A stretch of 27,838 nucleotides of DNA from SVFI01 sp045535935 (GCA_045535935.1 JAZSMO010000006.1:1-27838); one strand, 5' to 3'. Shown: positions 1 to 9,057, counted from the stretch's first letter. Numbers and translations are program-made. Notes: generated by a model not told the origin, from the letters alone.

Positions 1-48
1 CCCGTCCGGCGTATTTTCACATATGTAAATTATCTTTTGGTGATCCAT
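1..48 (-). CDS. Start of a TIGR03915-type putative DNA repair protein (partial)
   Basis: Only the first 16 codons lie in the window; they read MDHQKIIYICENTPDG on the minus strand. This resembles the start of the TIGR03915 family, whose members usually sit directly downstream of the radical SAM protein found here and carry a uracil-DNA-glycosylase-like domain in many genomes. The start ATG (48-46) is 10 nt after the stop of the radical SAM gene, and an AAGGGG ribosome site overlaps that stop, so the two are probably one LexA-controlled transcript. The identification rests on context and a short N-terminus. Confidence 0.6.
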   Translation of the reverse strand, partial: MDHQKIIYICENTPDG

Positions 49-58
49 TTCATACCCC

Positions 59-1441
59 TTACGCAAAATTTTTATCATCAAACAGGGAGAGTTGACGGAA
101 GGTCACATTGTAATCCAGTTCCCAGTTCTTTTTGTGGTCCAAATCCAGTATCCTGCGTGTAATATAATCTTCATCTATCTTTGTCCGGTACATCATTTTG
201 CCATTGCATGTAATAAAATAATGGGCTCTTTTAAGAACAACCCCGATACGTTTCAGCTGATCAAAGTCCAGCCTACTGCTTCTGCGGGCCTTGACGATCC
301 TGCGGGCAGACTTCACCCCGATCCCCGGTATACGCAGAAGCATATCATAAGGCGCCGTATTGATTTCCACCGGAAAATGCTCCAGATGACGGATCGCCCA
401 TTCGCACTTCGGATCCAGATAAATATTAAAATTCGGTCTTTGTTCCGACAAAAGTTCTTTCGCCTCAAATCCGTAAAAACGCAGAAGCCAGTCCGCCTGA
501 TACAGGCGATGCTCCCGAAGAAGCGGAGGTTTTGTCCCGATCTCCGGAAGGTCGCTGTCCTCATTGAGCGCCACATAGGCGGAATAAAACACTCTTTTCA
601 AATCATAGCTGCGATACAAAGACTCTGCGACCGTCAAAAGCTGAAAATCATTCTCCTGCGTGGCTCCCACAATCATCTGCGTACTTTGTCCGGCCGGAAC
701 AAAATCGGCTTTGGCACTTCGCTGCGCCGGTAAACACCGGTCGTTTACCGCAGGAAACTGCGGTTTATCCGCCCACATGGGCAGCGCCGGTTTATCCGCC
801 TTCCCGTCCGAAAGAAGCAGTCTCTGACCGAGAATCCCTTTTTGAATCTGGCGCATCGGAAGCAATATCTTCTCTCTGGTTTTTCCGGGCGCCAGCTGCT
901 TCAGCCCGTCTGCTGTGGGGAGCTCCAAATTCAGACTCATCCGGTCCGCAAGGAATCCTACCGCCTCGATGAGCTCCGGCGACGCTCCCGGAATCCCCTT
1001 TACATGAATATAACCATTAAAATGATATTTTTCCCGCAGAAGCTTCAGCGTAATGTATATCTGCTCCATGGTTTCGTCCGGACTTTTGCGCACACCGGAA
1101 CTTAAAAACAATCCCTCGATATAATTGCGCCGATAAAACTGGATAGTCAACTCACATACTTCCTCCGGGGTGAACGAAGTCCGGAGCGTATCATTGGACC
1201 TACGATTGATACAATATTTGCAATCATAAATACATTCATTGGTATATAAAATTTTGAGCAACGAAATACATCTTCCGTCCGCGGCAAAGCTGTGACAGAT
1301 ACCGCTCTTGGCCGCATTCCCAATCATCCCGGCCTGCCCCTTACGGTCCACACCGCTGGAGGTACAGGCCACGTCATATTTGGCCGCATCCGACAATATT
1401 TCCAATTTCTGATCCATCGTTATATCCTCAACCACCAGCAT
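59..1441 (-). CDS. Putative DNA modification/repair radical SAM protein
   Basis: Radical SAM enzyme of the type annotated as putative DNA modification/repair protein (TIGR03916-like). The cluster-binding motif is CIYDCKYC (CX3CX2C) in the N-terminal quarter. Near the C-terminus is a helix-hairpin-helix-like stretch, LLRIPGIGVKSARRIVKARR, typical of DNA-binding repair proteins. I chose the ATG at 1441 because GGGAG lies 7 nt upstream; an in-frame ATG at 1465 would sit directly against the LexA box with no ribosome site. From 1441 the product is 460 aa. The gene is followed after 10 nt by the start of its usual partner gene. The family's substrate is not established; a role in DNA damage response is inferred from the LexA box and the HhH motif. 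Confidence 0.88.
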   Translation of the reverse strand: MLVVEDITMDQKLEILSDAAKYDVACTSSGVDRKGQAGMIGNAAKSGICHSFAADGRCISLLKILYTNECIYDCKYCINRRSNDTLRTSFTPEEVCELTIQFYRRNYIEGLFLSSGVRKSPDETMEQIYITLKLLREKYHFNGYIHVKGIPGASPELIEAVGFLADRMSLNLELPTADGLKQLAPGKTREKILLPMRQIQKGILGQRLLLSDGKADKPALPMWADKPQFPAVNDRCLPAQRSAKADFVPAGQSTQMIVGATQENDFQLLTVAESLYRSYDLKRVFYSAYVALNEDSDLPEIGTKPPLLREHRLYQADWLLRFYGFEAKELLSEQRPNFNIYLDPKCEWAIRHLEHFPVEINTAPYDMLLRIPGIGVKSARRIVKARRSSRLDFDQLKRIGVVLKRAHYFITCNGKMMYRTKIDEDYITRRILDLDHKKNWELDYNVTFRQLSLFDDKNFA

Positions 1442-1465
1442 GCTTTTCTCCCTTTTAAAATACAT

Positions 1466-1508
1466 CGAACATTTGTTCTATTATTTCATGTTTTTGATGT
1501 GTTGTCAA
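1466..1508 (-). promoter_or_regulatory. SigA-type promoter with LexA (DinR) SOS box
   Basis: On the minus strand there is TTGACA (1508-1503), a 17-nt spacer and AATAAT (1485-1480, one mismatch to TATAAT). Directly after the -10 lies CGAACATTTGTTCT (1479-1466). Its GAAC-N4-GTTC core matches the Firmicute LexA consensus CGAAC-N4-GTTCG except for the last base. The box covers the expected transcription start, so LexA bound there would block initiation of the radical SAM/repair pair. Confidence 0.85.
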
Positions 1509-1554
1509 TGTATTTCGGAGTGAAATATTTTTTCCTGATTTGCCGTCTCAAATA

Positions 1555-1583
1555 TTGAAATATTGTAGAATTTGCGGTATATA
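1555..1583 (+). promoter_or_regulatory. Promoter of the PH-domain gene
   Basis: TTGAAA (1555-1560), 17-nt spacer, TATATA (1578-1583), about 48 nt before the plus-strand ATG at 1632. An AAAAGGGGG ribosome site lies at 1615-1623. The promoter is back to back with the LexA-controlled promoter. Confidence 0.6.
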
Positions 1584-1631
1584 TTTATTATAACAATGTA
1601 AAAGGGCATGAAGTAAAAGGGGGCTTTTCTT

Positions 1632-2000
1632 ATGATAGACTTCACCAGCGTATCTTTTCTGAAACTGAAAAAAATCGATAAAACACCGGAAACCGTTCTT
1701 CCTCTCATTCTCGACCTGGAAGAAATTGTCGGAAACTACAAAGGCATCCGTGATTATGTTGTATTTACAAACAAACGCATCATCACCTTAAATGCACACG
1801 GTGTCGCCGGTTCCAAAAAAGATTTTACCTCTCTTCCGTATTCCAAGATTCAGTTGTTTTCCATTGAAAATGACACCAATGTCGAAGACGATTGCTCTCT
1901 GGAATTGTATGTCACCAGCATCGGCAAAGTAAAATTCGACTTCTCCGGTCCGAATGACATCACCATGATTGGTAAAGTAATCGCAGAACATACACTTTAA
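1632..2000 (+). CDS. PH domain-containing protein (bPH_1 / PF08000-like)
   Basis: A 122-aa soluble protein with no signal peptide or membrane segment. The pattern fits the bacterial pleckstrin-homology family: an N-terminal helical stretch, then beta-rich sequence with DYVVFTNKRIITLNAHG (around residues 41-57), the typical 'FTNKRii' strand, a KKDFTSLPYSKI turn, and a second sheet ending in KVKFDFSG before the C-terminal helix. The usual family length is about 120 aa, so it looks complete. The cellular role of the family is unknown. It is monocistronic, with its own promoter and a strong terminator. Confidence 0.85.
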   Translation: MIDFTSVSFLKLKKIDKTPETVLPLILDLEEIVGNYKGIRDYVVFTNKRIITLNAHGVAGSKKDFTSLPYSKIQLFSIENDTNVEDDCSLELYVTSIGKVKFDFSGPNDITMIGKVIAEHTL

Positions 2001-2008
2001 AAAAAATG

Positions 2009-2033
2009 ATCCGTCCACAAAACGTGGACGGAT
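2009..2033. terminator. Bidirectional terminator between convergent genes
   Basis: Perfect 10-bp stem ATCCGTCCAC / GTGGACGGAT with a 5-nt loop. Reading plus it is followed by TTTTC; reading minus it is followed by CATTTTTTTT. It ends the PH-domain gene on plus and can stop stray transcription from the right, although the YdcF gene lies on its right side. Confidence 0.85.
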
Positions 2034-2063
2034 TTTCAATTTCTACATCTGTAACTCTTTCGC

Positions 2064-2828
2064 CTACGGCAACACCACATCTTTCACCACCGCAAGACAT
2101 TCCCGCAGATAATTGGTCGGATTGAGCCAGCTCACATTGTCCGCGCCAAGTCCCGACACATCACCGTAACCGCATTCTCCGGCTATATGAAGCGCACGAT
2201 AGACATGGAATTTATTTGTTACAATCACCACCGACACATCGTCTTCCATTAATTTCTTTGAATACGTCAGATTTTCTTCCGTGGAAGTCGATGCGTCCTC
2301 CAAAATAATCCGGTCACCGGAAATTCCTTTCGCTTCAAGGCCGCGGCGCATGGCTTCGGCCTCGGAGATCCACTCATCTGGCCCCTGTCCGCCGCTGACG
2401 ATGGCTGTCGTTTCGGGATTTTCCTGCAGATACTCAGCCGCCGCATTGATCCGGTACTGCAAAACGAGAGACGGTCTCTCTCCCCGCAGTCCCGCCCCGA
2501 GTACCACAATATAATCCGCGTCCTTTTCCGGTCCCACGCTCTGCCCATGCAGAATTACTCCCAGCAAAACCGCAAAGATTAAACATCCGGTTCCCACCAG
2601 ACTCCAAAACACAACAATCAGCTTGCGCGGAATCTTCCATTTCCCTTTAAAATGCCGATCCGAAACGAACATAAGTACAAAACAGCCAAAAGCAATGACC
2701 GGAAACACAAAGAAAAATGTGTGTGCGCCCACTCGGTTTAAGAGCATCACAAAATATGCCAGACAGAAAATCGCCGCAACGAGCAAAAACAACATAAACC
2801 ACTTATGCATTCTCTGTTTTTTCTTCAT
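2064..2828 (-). CDS. YdcF/SanA-type DUF218 membrane protein
   Basis: A 254-aa protein with about three N-terminal membrane segments (roughly residues 10-30, 36-55 and 68-92) followed by an extracytoplasmic DUF218 domain. Family signatures are visible: DYIVVLGAGLRGERPS, AIVSGGQGPDEWISEAEAM, ILEDASTSTEENLTYS and VVIVTNKFHVYRAL. DUF218 proteins (YdcF, SanA, ElyC) are linked to envelope integrity, and the exact reaction is unsettled. The start overlaps the end of glgB by 26 bp, with AGAGG 6 nt upstream of the ATG, so it is probably translationally coupled as the last gene of the operon. Confidence 0.85.
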   Translation of the reverse strand: MKKKQRMHKWFMLFLLVAAIFCLAYFVMLLNRVGAHTFFFVFPVIAFGCFVLMFVSDRHFKGKWKIPRKLIVVFWSLVGTGCLIFAVLLGVILHGQSVGPEKDADYIVVLGAGLRGERPSLVLQYRINAAAEYLQENPETTAIVSGGQGPDEWISEAEAMRRGLEAKGISGDRIILEDASTSTEENLTYSKKLMEDDVSVVIVTNKFHVYRALHIAGECGYGDVSGLGADNVSWLNPTNYLRECLAVVKDVVLP

Positions 2829-4674
2829 CCTTCACCTCTTCCACAAGGAATATTCTCGCCGAAAACGGAGCAATGTCCGTTGCTATCTTATATGGTTTCC
2901 CATACACGTCTTCTTTTGTTATATAAACCTTCATATCGCCGGGAGCCGTATTTCCGCTGTAGCAATGCCAATCACTGTTGATGAGCTCTTTCAACTCGCA
3001 TTCTTTATCATAGCCAAAAGTAAAATTACTCCAGTACTGATCGGATAAATTAAGCATCACGATCACCGATTGTCCCTGCGCTCTTCTCTCATAAACATAA
3101 GTGGAAAATTCCGCCGCATTCACCTCCAGCCAGCGGAAGCAGTCGGAATTGTACTCACCGTCATACAAAGCCGGATATCCTGTATAAATTTCACAAAGAT
3201 CTCTGTAATACTTATGGAACGAATCATGCATCGGATATTTGAGCATCTCCCAATCCTGCTGCCTGTTTTCATCCCACTCACGAAGCTGTCCAATCTCATT
3301 TCCCATGAAATTGAGCTTTTTGCCCGGATGTGTATAAAAATAGGCGTACAATGCCCTTGCCTGCGGGAACTTCTGCTCATAGTCTCCCCACATTTTCTGG
3401 ACAATGGTGGCCTTGCCGTGCACCACCTCATCATGGGAAAATGCAAGCAAAAACAGTTCACTGTAAAAATAGTGCATGGAAAAGGTCAACTTATGATAAT
3501 GTCCCGGGCGGTGTGACGGATGCACCTTGAAATAGTCCAGCGTATCATTCATAAATCCCATATCCCACTTATAGTCAAAACCAAGTCCTCCGTATTCGAC
3601 CGCTGCAGTCACCTTCGGAAAATCCGTGGAATCCTCCGCAATCAGAATAGCATCCGGATGTCTCTGGTGAAGTCCGTAATTCATGTTTTTTATAAACATG
3701 ACACTTTTGTCATTTACTCCTCTGTCCGGGTTTCCCATCCAATAAATAGCCCGGCTGATGGCATCCATACGAATTCCGTCAAAATGGAATTCCTTTAGCC
3801 AATAATTGGCGCAGGACTGCAGAAAGCTGGCCACCTCGCCCTTGGCATTGTTGAAATTACATGTCCCCCATTCGCTCTTGCCGACATCCTCGGTATCATA
3901 TTCATACAGCGCTGTTCCGTCAAACTTTGCCAGACCATAGCCGTCCACTGCAAAGTGCACCGGCACAAAATCCAGTATGACACCAATGTCATTTTTGTGA
4001 CAAAGATCAATCAACATCTTCAGCTCATCCGGCGAGCCATATCTGGCTGTCGGCGCAAAAAAACCGGTATTCTGGTATCCCCAGGAGCAATCCGCCGGGT
4101 GCTCGGAAAGTGGCATACACTCAATATAGTTAAAGTGATTTTCCTTCAAATACGGAATCAGCTTCTTGGCAAGCTCGCCGTAGGTCGGAAAATACATTTC
4201 CTCGCCTTCCTCCCGTTCCTTGGCCGCCTTTTCATTTTTCCAGGATGCAAAATGCATCTCATATATATTCATCGGATCATTATAGTTTTTGTTGCGCCGC
4301 CTGCGCTCCTGCATCCATTCTTCATCCGTGAAAGAATAACCGGACAAGTCAGTAATAATCGATGCAAACGCCGGTCTTTTTTCCATGGCAAATCCATACG
4401 GATCGCAGTGCTCTGTCTTTTGACCGTTTTGATCCTCAATCACGTACTTGTACATCATTCCGACCTTTGCATGTTCTACATAAAGCGTATACACGCCCGG
4501 ATCAAATCCATGCTCCATCGCAAGCTCTTTCCAATCGGAAAAATCGCCCGTCACATAGACCGCACGGGCCTTCGGCGCATAAAGGCGGAACCACACCCCG
4601 TCTCCCTCCGGGTGCGCTCCGAAAAACTCATATGCATCAAACGCATTTCCACTGTAAAAATCCCTGAAATTCAT
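2803..4674 (-). CDS. glgB: 1,4-alpha-glucan branching enzyme (GH13)
   Basis: A 623-aa cytosolic enzyme that makes alpha-1,6 branches in glycogen. An N-terminal CBM48 region (about 15-105, with FRLYAPKARAVYVTGDFSDW) precedes the GH13 barrel. The catalytic residues are visible: nucleophile D304 in GIRMDAI, acid/base E347 in LIAEDST, and D415 in AFSHDEVVHGK; region I is DFVPVH (235-240). Length is normal for the short branching-enzyme type. No other glycogen genes (glgC, glgA, glgP) are nearby. It starts 1 nt after the stop of the corrinoid activator, so the two are co-transcribed despite having no obvious common pathway. Confidence 0.96.
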   Translation of the reverse strand: MNFRDFYSGNAFDAYEFFGAHPEGDGVWFRLYAPKARAVYVTGDFSDWKELAMEHGFDPGVYTLYVEHAKVGMMYKYVIEDQNGQKTEHCDPYGFAMEKRPAFASIITDLSGYSFTDEEWMQERRRRNKNYNDPMNIYEMHFASWKNEKAAKEREEGEEMYFPTYGELAKKLIPYLKENHFNYIECMPLSEHPADCSWGYQNTGFFAPTARYGSPDELKMLIDLCHKNDIGVILDFVPVHFAVDGYGLAKFDGTALYEYDTEDVGKSEWGTCNFNNAKGEVASFLQSCANYWLKEFHFDGIRMDAISRAIYWMGNPDRGVNDKSVMFIKNMNYGLHQRHPDAILIAEDSTDFPKVTAAVEYGGLGFDYKWDMGFMNDTLDYFKVHPSHRPGHYHKLTFSMHYFYSELFLLAFSHDEVVHGKATIVQKMWGDYEQKFPQARALYAYFYTHPGKKLNFMGNEIGQLREWDENRQQDWEMLKYPMHDSFHKYYRDLCEIYTGYPALYDGEYNSDCFRWLEVNAAEFSTYVYERRAQGQSVIVMLNLSDQYWSNFTFGYDKECELKELINSDWHCYSGNTAPGDMKVYITKEDVYGKPYKIATDIAPFSARIFLVEEVKDEEKTENA

Positions 4675-4675
4675 A

Positions 4676-6157
4676 TCAGATTTCCTTCCTCTTCAGATCC
4701 ATTGCCTGCAGGTAGTAAGTATCAAACGCTTCCTTCTCCGCAAGATTTATACTCTTTGTATTTCTTTTTATCCGCTCTGCCGGTTCCGTCTCAGGATGTT
4801 CTTTTCCCTCCGACCGGGCAAGCTCTTTTCCGTATATGTACGCCCCTGCAAGAGCTGTATTTCCCACTGCCACCGCGCACTCTCTCCATTTATCCGGAAT
4901 CAGCCCGATTCTACAGGCTGCCTCCACATCCAGTTTATATCCAAATCCGCCTGCAAGATAAACCCGCTGCACTTCATCCGCGCTGCATCCGCTCTCTTCA
5001 AGCAGAATCCGGATTCCTGCAAACACCGCTGCTTTGGCCATCTGGAGATTGCGGATATCCTCCTGCCGAATCGTAAGCTCATCGTACGGAACACCGTTTT
5101 CAAAATACGGTTCAGACAATAGTCCCGTTTCATCCATCCGGCCCGATTCCAAAAGCTCCGCAGCCATAGCGATTACATCCGATCCCGGAATCTGCGCTGC
5201 AAATCCGCCCTCGAAAGCCGGTCCCGCCGCCGTGGCCGTACAGAGAATCCCTTCTCTGTCCATCAGCGCGAGCTCGCCGTTTGTTCCCAAATCAATCAAA
5301 AGTGCTGTTTCGACCTTATCCTCCTGCATCATCTTCTGACAAGACAAAATTCCTGCCGTGATGTCCCCTCCCACAAAGGCGGATATTCCCGGCAAAAAAA
5401 TGCACGGGAGATTGCAGACTGAAGTGTTGATCTGCGCTGTGGTCACCGGCGTAAACGGTGCTTTTGCAAGTCCGCTGACATCGTATCCTGCAAACAAATG
5501 TGTCATGACTGTATTTCCTGCCAAAACGATTCTTTCCGGTGCATATCCCTGCGCAATCCACCGTTTGATCGGTTCCTCTGCACAACCCTTGACCATTTCG
5601 GATAATTCCCCGTCTTTTCCATCCAAAGCGGATTCCATCCGGCTGATTACATCCGCTCCGTATGCTCTCTGCGGATTCATCGCACGAAACGTATCTACGA
5701 CCGTTCCTCTCCGGACATCCACAAGCTGAAGCACAATCGTAGTCGTCCCCAGATCTCCGATGACTATGGTTTTTATATTTTTCTCATGTATTTCTTTCTC
5801 ACATTGCGCCCGATTATCAGAGGACATCTCATCCGTCAGCCGGGAGCAGTCCAGTATAAAATCTTCTTGCTTTTCAAATACAGCTTCTATGGCGCAGTCC
5901 TGCTGCGGCTTTGCCAGACAGGCCAGTCGCCATCCTTCCCTCAGTTGCTCCGGCATAAACCTTCGGCGGTCTCCGGGCTTTGGAAGCGGTGCTCCGCTTA
6001 GGAAACGGACCGCACATTTCCCGCAGGTTCCGTGTCCTCCGCAATGAGAAACATCAAACAGACCGTGTTCTATAAGCACAGAAAGAACGTTTTCTCCTTT
6101 TGAAAGGGAAAACGTTCCTCCGTTTTTTATTTCCACATTGATTTTTTCTTTCCTCAT
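4676..6157 (-). CDS. Corrinoid-protein reductive activator (2Fe-2S + ASKHA ATPase, RACo/DUF4445 type)
   Basis: This protein should reduce inactive Co(II) corrinoid in B12-dependent methyltransferases or their corrinoid proteins, using ATP. The N-terminus is a plant-type ferredoxin domain with C39, C45, C48 and C80 (counting from the chosen ATG; motif CGGHGTCGKC). The rest is an actin-like ATPase: GDLGTTTIVLQLVD, LIDLGTNGELALM, AGPAFEGG and VYLAGGFGYKLD. The open frame begins at a TTG (6166), but the ATG at 6157 is preferred because AGGA sits 9 nt upstream, overlapping the stop of the DUF4250 gene. That gives 493 aa. No corrinoid methyltransferase gene lies in the window, so its client is unknown. 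The B12 riboswitch operon at 12 kb fits a cobalamin-using cell. Confidence 0.9.
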   Translation of the reverse strand: MRKEKINVEIKNGGTFSLSKGENVLSVLIEHGLFDVSHCGGHGTCGKCAVRFLSGAPLPKPGDRRRFMPEQLREGWRLACLAKPQQDCAIEAVFEKQEDFILDCSRLTDEMSSDNRAQCEKEIHEKNIKTIVIGDLGTTTIVLQLVDVRRGTVVDTFRAMNPQRAYGADVISRMESALDGKDGELSEMVKGCAEEPIKRWIAQGYAPERIVLAGNTVMTHLFAGYDVSGLAKAPFTPVTTAQINTSVCNLPCIFLPGISAFVGGDITAGILSCQKMMQEDKVETALLIDLGTNGELALMDREGILCTATAAGPAFEGGFAAQIPGSDVIAMAAELLESGRMDETGLLSEPYFENGVPYDELTIRQEDIRNLQMAKAAVFAGIRILLEESGCSADEVQRVYLAGGFGYKLDVEAACRIGLIPDKWRECAVAVGNTALAGAYIYGKELARSEGKEHPETEPAERIKRNTKSINLAEKEAFDTYYLQAMDLKRKEI

Positions 6158-6168
6158 GACAGCCAATC

Positions 6169-6342
6169 CTATATAAACTGATTTCGCGAAGTATCATAGG
6201 AATAATTGATACCGGAAAGCTTTCCGATCAGTTCTTCCTTATCCACATCCAGATCCTCGCACAGGGCGTCCAGCGTAGGATAAAAATCGCGCAATTTCAA
6301 ATTCACAAAACTTAGCAGCATCACCGGATCCTTCGGTATCAT
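6169..6342 (-). CDS. DUF4250 mini-protein
   Basis: A 57-aa gene starting MIPKDPVMLLSFVNLKLRDF and ending RNQFI. It matches the DUF4250 pattern of Clostridia: MxPKDPxMLLSxVNxxLRDxY, then a Cys/Asp-rich 'LCxDLxVxxxEL' segment and a C-terminal YxYDxxRNQF. The family has no known function. A GAGGG ribosome site precedes the ATG by 8 nt. It is the first gene of the DUF4250 - activator - glgB - ydcF cluster; its stop is 11 nt before the activator ATG. The gene is too short for many gene callers. Confidence 0.88.
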   Translation of the reverse strand: MIPKDPVMLLSFVNLKLRDFYPTLDALCEDLDVDKEELIGKLSGINYSYDTSRNQFI

Positions 6343-6426
6343 AACATTCCCTCGCTTCTTTTTTTCTTAGCTTACCATGAATATCCGAGTTTTTAAAGTA
6401 GAGACTTTCGTTTTTTATACGAGTTT

Positions 6427-9009
6427 CTATCTGCGCGCCGCTGTCAATTCTCCGTCATCTACAGAAATGACTATCGTGTCACCCGTTCTTACCTGATCTG
6501 CCAATATCATTTTCGCCGCCAGTGTTTCCACATGCTTTTGCATGAATCGCTTCAGCGGTCTGGCTCCGTACACCGGATCATAGCCGTTGTCTACGACATA
6601 CTGCTCTGCTTCCCCGGAAAGTTCGATGCGGATTTCTTTATCCGCAAGTCTTTTGTTGACATCCGCCACCAAAAGCTTGATGATTCCGCCGATATTTTCC
6701 TTTGTGAGCGGCCGGAATAATATCGTCTCATCCAATCGATTGAGAAATTCCGGGCGAAAATGACCGCGAAGCTGCTGCATAACTGCTTCTTCCGCTTCCG
6801 CCGAAACCGAACCGTTTTCAGAAATCCCATCCAAAAGATAGGACGCTCCGATATTGGAGGTCATAATCAGTATTGTATTTTTAAAATCCACTGTTCTTCC
6901 CTGCGAATCCGTAATTCGTCCGTCATCCAGCACCTGCAGAAGGACATTGAACACGTCCGGATGCGCTTTTTCGATTTCATCAAACAAAACCACGCTGTAC
7001 GGGCGTCTTCTGACCGCCTCGGTCAACTGTCCGCCCTCCTCATATCCCACATATCCCGGAGGTGCTCCGATCAGGCGGGAAACGGAGTATTTCTCCATAT
7101 ATTCGCTCATATCGATGCGCACCATATTGTTCTCGTCGTCAAACAGATTTTCCGCCAGTGCCTTTGCAAGCTCCGTCTTACCGACTCCGGTCGGTCCCAA
7201 AAACAGGAACGAACCGATTGGTTTCGAAGGATCCTTGATTCCGGCCTTGGAGCGGATAATCGCCTCCGTCACCTTCTGCACTCCTTCATCCTGACCTATG
7301 ACACGCTTATGCAGCTGTTCTCCCAGCTGCAATGTTTTGTTGCGCTCTCCTTCCGTCAGCTTTGCCACAGGAATTCCGGTCCATCTTGAAACAATCTTTG
7401 CAATCTCGTCGTCGTTAACATTTTCGTGGACGAGAGTGTGTTCATGGGCCTGCACATTTTCTTCCTCAATCTCAAGCTGTTTTTTCAGGTTTGGAAGGGT
7501 TCCGTAAGATAACTCCGCCGCCCGTTCAAGATTTCCTTCCCGCTGTGCGATTTGTATCTCGCTTCCAACCTGCTCGATCTCCTCTCTGAGCTTCTGCAAT
7601 TTTTCCACCGAATTCTTCTCATTTTCCCAGGTAGCCTTCTGGCTGCTCAGCTCCTCCTTCAGCTCTGCAAGCTCCTTCTGCAATGTTGCAAGTCGTTCCT
7701 TTGACAGGTTGTCATCCTCTTTTTTCAGTGCAGCTTCCTCAATTTCCATCTGCATCACGCGGCGGGAAAGCTCATCCAGCTCCGTCGGCATAGAATCCAG
7801 TTCTGTCTTAATCAGCGCGCAGGCTTCATCCACAAGGTCGATTGCTTTGTCCGGCAAAAATCGGTCAGTAATATAGCGATCGGAAAGTACCGCGGCACTG
7901 ACCAGCGCATTGTCCATGATTTTTACCCCGTGGAACACCTCATATCGCTCCTTCAGCCCGCGGAGAATGGAAATCGTATCTTCCACGGTCGGCTGATCCA
8001 CCATCACTGTCTGGAAACGCCGCTCCAGCGCCGCATCCTTCTCAATATACTGCCTGTGCTCATCCAGTGTCGTCGCACCGATACAATGAAGTTCTCCACG
8101 CGCCAGCATCGGCTTTAACATATTGCCTGCATCCAGCGCACCGTCGGTCTTTCCGGCTCCGACAATGGTGTGCAGCTCATCAATGAACAAAATAATCTGC
8201 CCTTCGCTCTTGCGCACGTCCTCAAGTACCGCTTTCAAACGTTCTTCAAACTCACCGCGGTATTTCGCCCCCGCAACAAGCGCTCCCATATCCAGCGCAA
8301 AAATCTTTTTATCCTTCAAGGTCTGCGGAACATCGCCGCGCACGATTCGCTGTGCCAGACCTTCCACTACCGCCGTCTTTCCGACTCCCGGTTCTCCGAT
8401 GAGCACCGGATTGTTCTTTGTCTTTCTGGACAAAATGCGGATCACGTTGCGAATCTCATTGTCGCGTCCGATGACCGGATCCAGCTTCTGGCTGCGCGCC
8501 CGCTCCACCAGATCCTGCCCGTATTTCTCCAACGTATCATAGGTCGCCTCCGGATTGTCGCTGGTCACCCGCTGATTGCCCCGCACCGTGGAAAGCGCCT
8601 GCAAAAACCGCTCTCTTGTCAGCCCATACTCACCAAATAGTTTTTTTATTTCCGCATTCGGCTGTTTCAGCACAGAAAGGAAAAGATGCTCCACAGAGAC
8701 ATATTCATCTCCCATAGCCTTTGCCTCATCCTCCGCCGTCACCAGCACCTGATTTAAAGACTGGCTCATATAAAGCTGTCCGCCGCTGACCTTCACACGT
8801 TTGCTAAGCGCCTGACGACACCGGTCGGTAAAATGCTCCTTATTTATTTCCATCTTTTCAATCAATTTCAAAATCAAGCTATCTTCCACCATGAGAAGAC
8901 TCATCAGCAAATGCTCCTGATCGATTTCCTGATTTCCATATTCATAAGCAAGCTTCTCGCAGCCGTTGACTGCTTCTATCGACTTTTGTGTAAATTTTGA
9001 AATGTTCAT
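6427..9009 (-). CDS. clpB: ATP-dependent disaggregase ClpB
   Basis: An 860-aa Hsp100 chaperone that, with DnaK, extracts proteins from aggregates. Order of parts: Clp N-domain (two repeats, 1-145), AAA-1 with Walker A GEPGVGKT near 205 and Walker B ILFIDELHT, the long coiled M-domain (about 405-530, rich in K/E/L), then AAA-2 with GPTGVGKT near 605 and VVLFDEIEKA. No ClpP-binding IGF/L loop is expected or seen, which separates it from ClpA/C. The length is standard. AGGAGG is 10 nt before the ATG. No convincing terminator follows the stop; only a weak 4-bp hairpin is seen, so read-through into the DUF4250 operon is possible. Confidence 0.98.
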   Translation of the reverse strand: MNISKFTQKSIEAVNGCEKLAYEYGNQEIDQEHLLMSLLMVEDSLILKLIEKMEINKEHFTDRCRQALSKRVKVSGGQLYMSQSLNQVLVTAEDEAKAMGDEYVSVEHLFLSVLKQPNAEIKKLFGEYGLTRERFLQALSTVRGNQRVTSDNPEATYDTLEKYGQDLVERARSQKLDPVIGRDNEIRNVIRILSRKTKNNPVLIGEPGVGKTAVVEGLAQRIVRGDVPQTLKDKKIFALDMGALVAGAKYRGEFEERLKAVLEDVRKSEGQIILFIDELHTIVGAGKTDGALDAGNMLKPMLARGELHCIGATTLDEHRQYIEKDAALERRFQTVMVDQPTVEDTISILRGLKERYEVFHGVKIMDNALVSAAVLSDRYITDRFLPDKAIDLVDEACALIKTELDSMPTELDELSRRVMQMEIEEAALKKEDDNLSKERLATLQKELAELKEELSSQKATWENEKNSVEKLQKLREEIEQVGSEIQIAQREGNLERAAELSYGTLPNLKKQLEIEEENVQAHEHTLVHENVNDDEIAKIVSRWTGIPVAKLTEGERNKTLQLGEQLHKRVIGQDEGVQKVTEAIIRSKAGIKDPSKPIGSFLFLGPTGVGKTELAKALAENLFDDENNMVRIDMSEYMEKYSVSRLIGAPPGYVGYEEGGQLTEAVRRRPYSVVLFDEIEKAHPDVFNVLLQVLDDGRITDSQGRTVDFKNTILIMTSNIGASYLLDGISENGSVSAEAEEAVMQQLRGHFRPEFLNRLDETILFRPLTKENIGGIIKLLVADVNKRLADKEIRIELSGEAEQYVVDNGYDPVYGARPLKRFMQKHVETLAAKMILADQVRTGDTIVISVDDGELTAARR

Positions 9010-9057
9010 AATCTCGTCTCCTCCTGTTTCTCTTACTATTTTTCCGTTTCTATTTCT

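Noticed and set aside
1337..1350. Further TTACGGT matches outside the array (for example in the radical SAM gene, ydcF and purL)
   Set aside because: A few 7-mer hits are expected by chance in 28 kb; they are isolated, inside coding sequence and not phased.
3955..5076. A 373-codon plus-strand open frame
   Set aside because: It lies antisense to glgB and the corrinoid activator, both of which have clear catalytic motifs, and its translation has no recognisable domain. It is a composition shadow.
6343..6426. A promoter for the DUF4250 operon
   Set aside because: No convincing -35/-10 pair was found; transcription may come from clpB read-through or from a weak promoter that cannot be called by eye.
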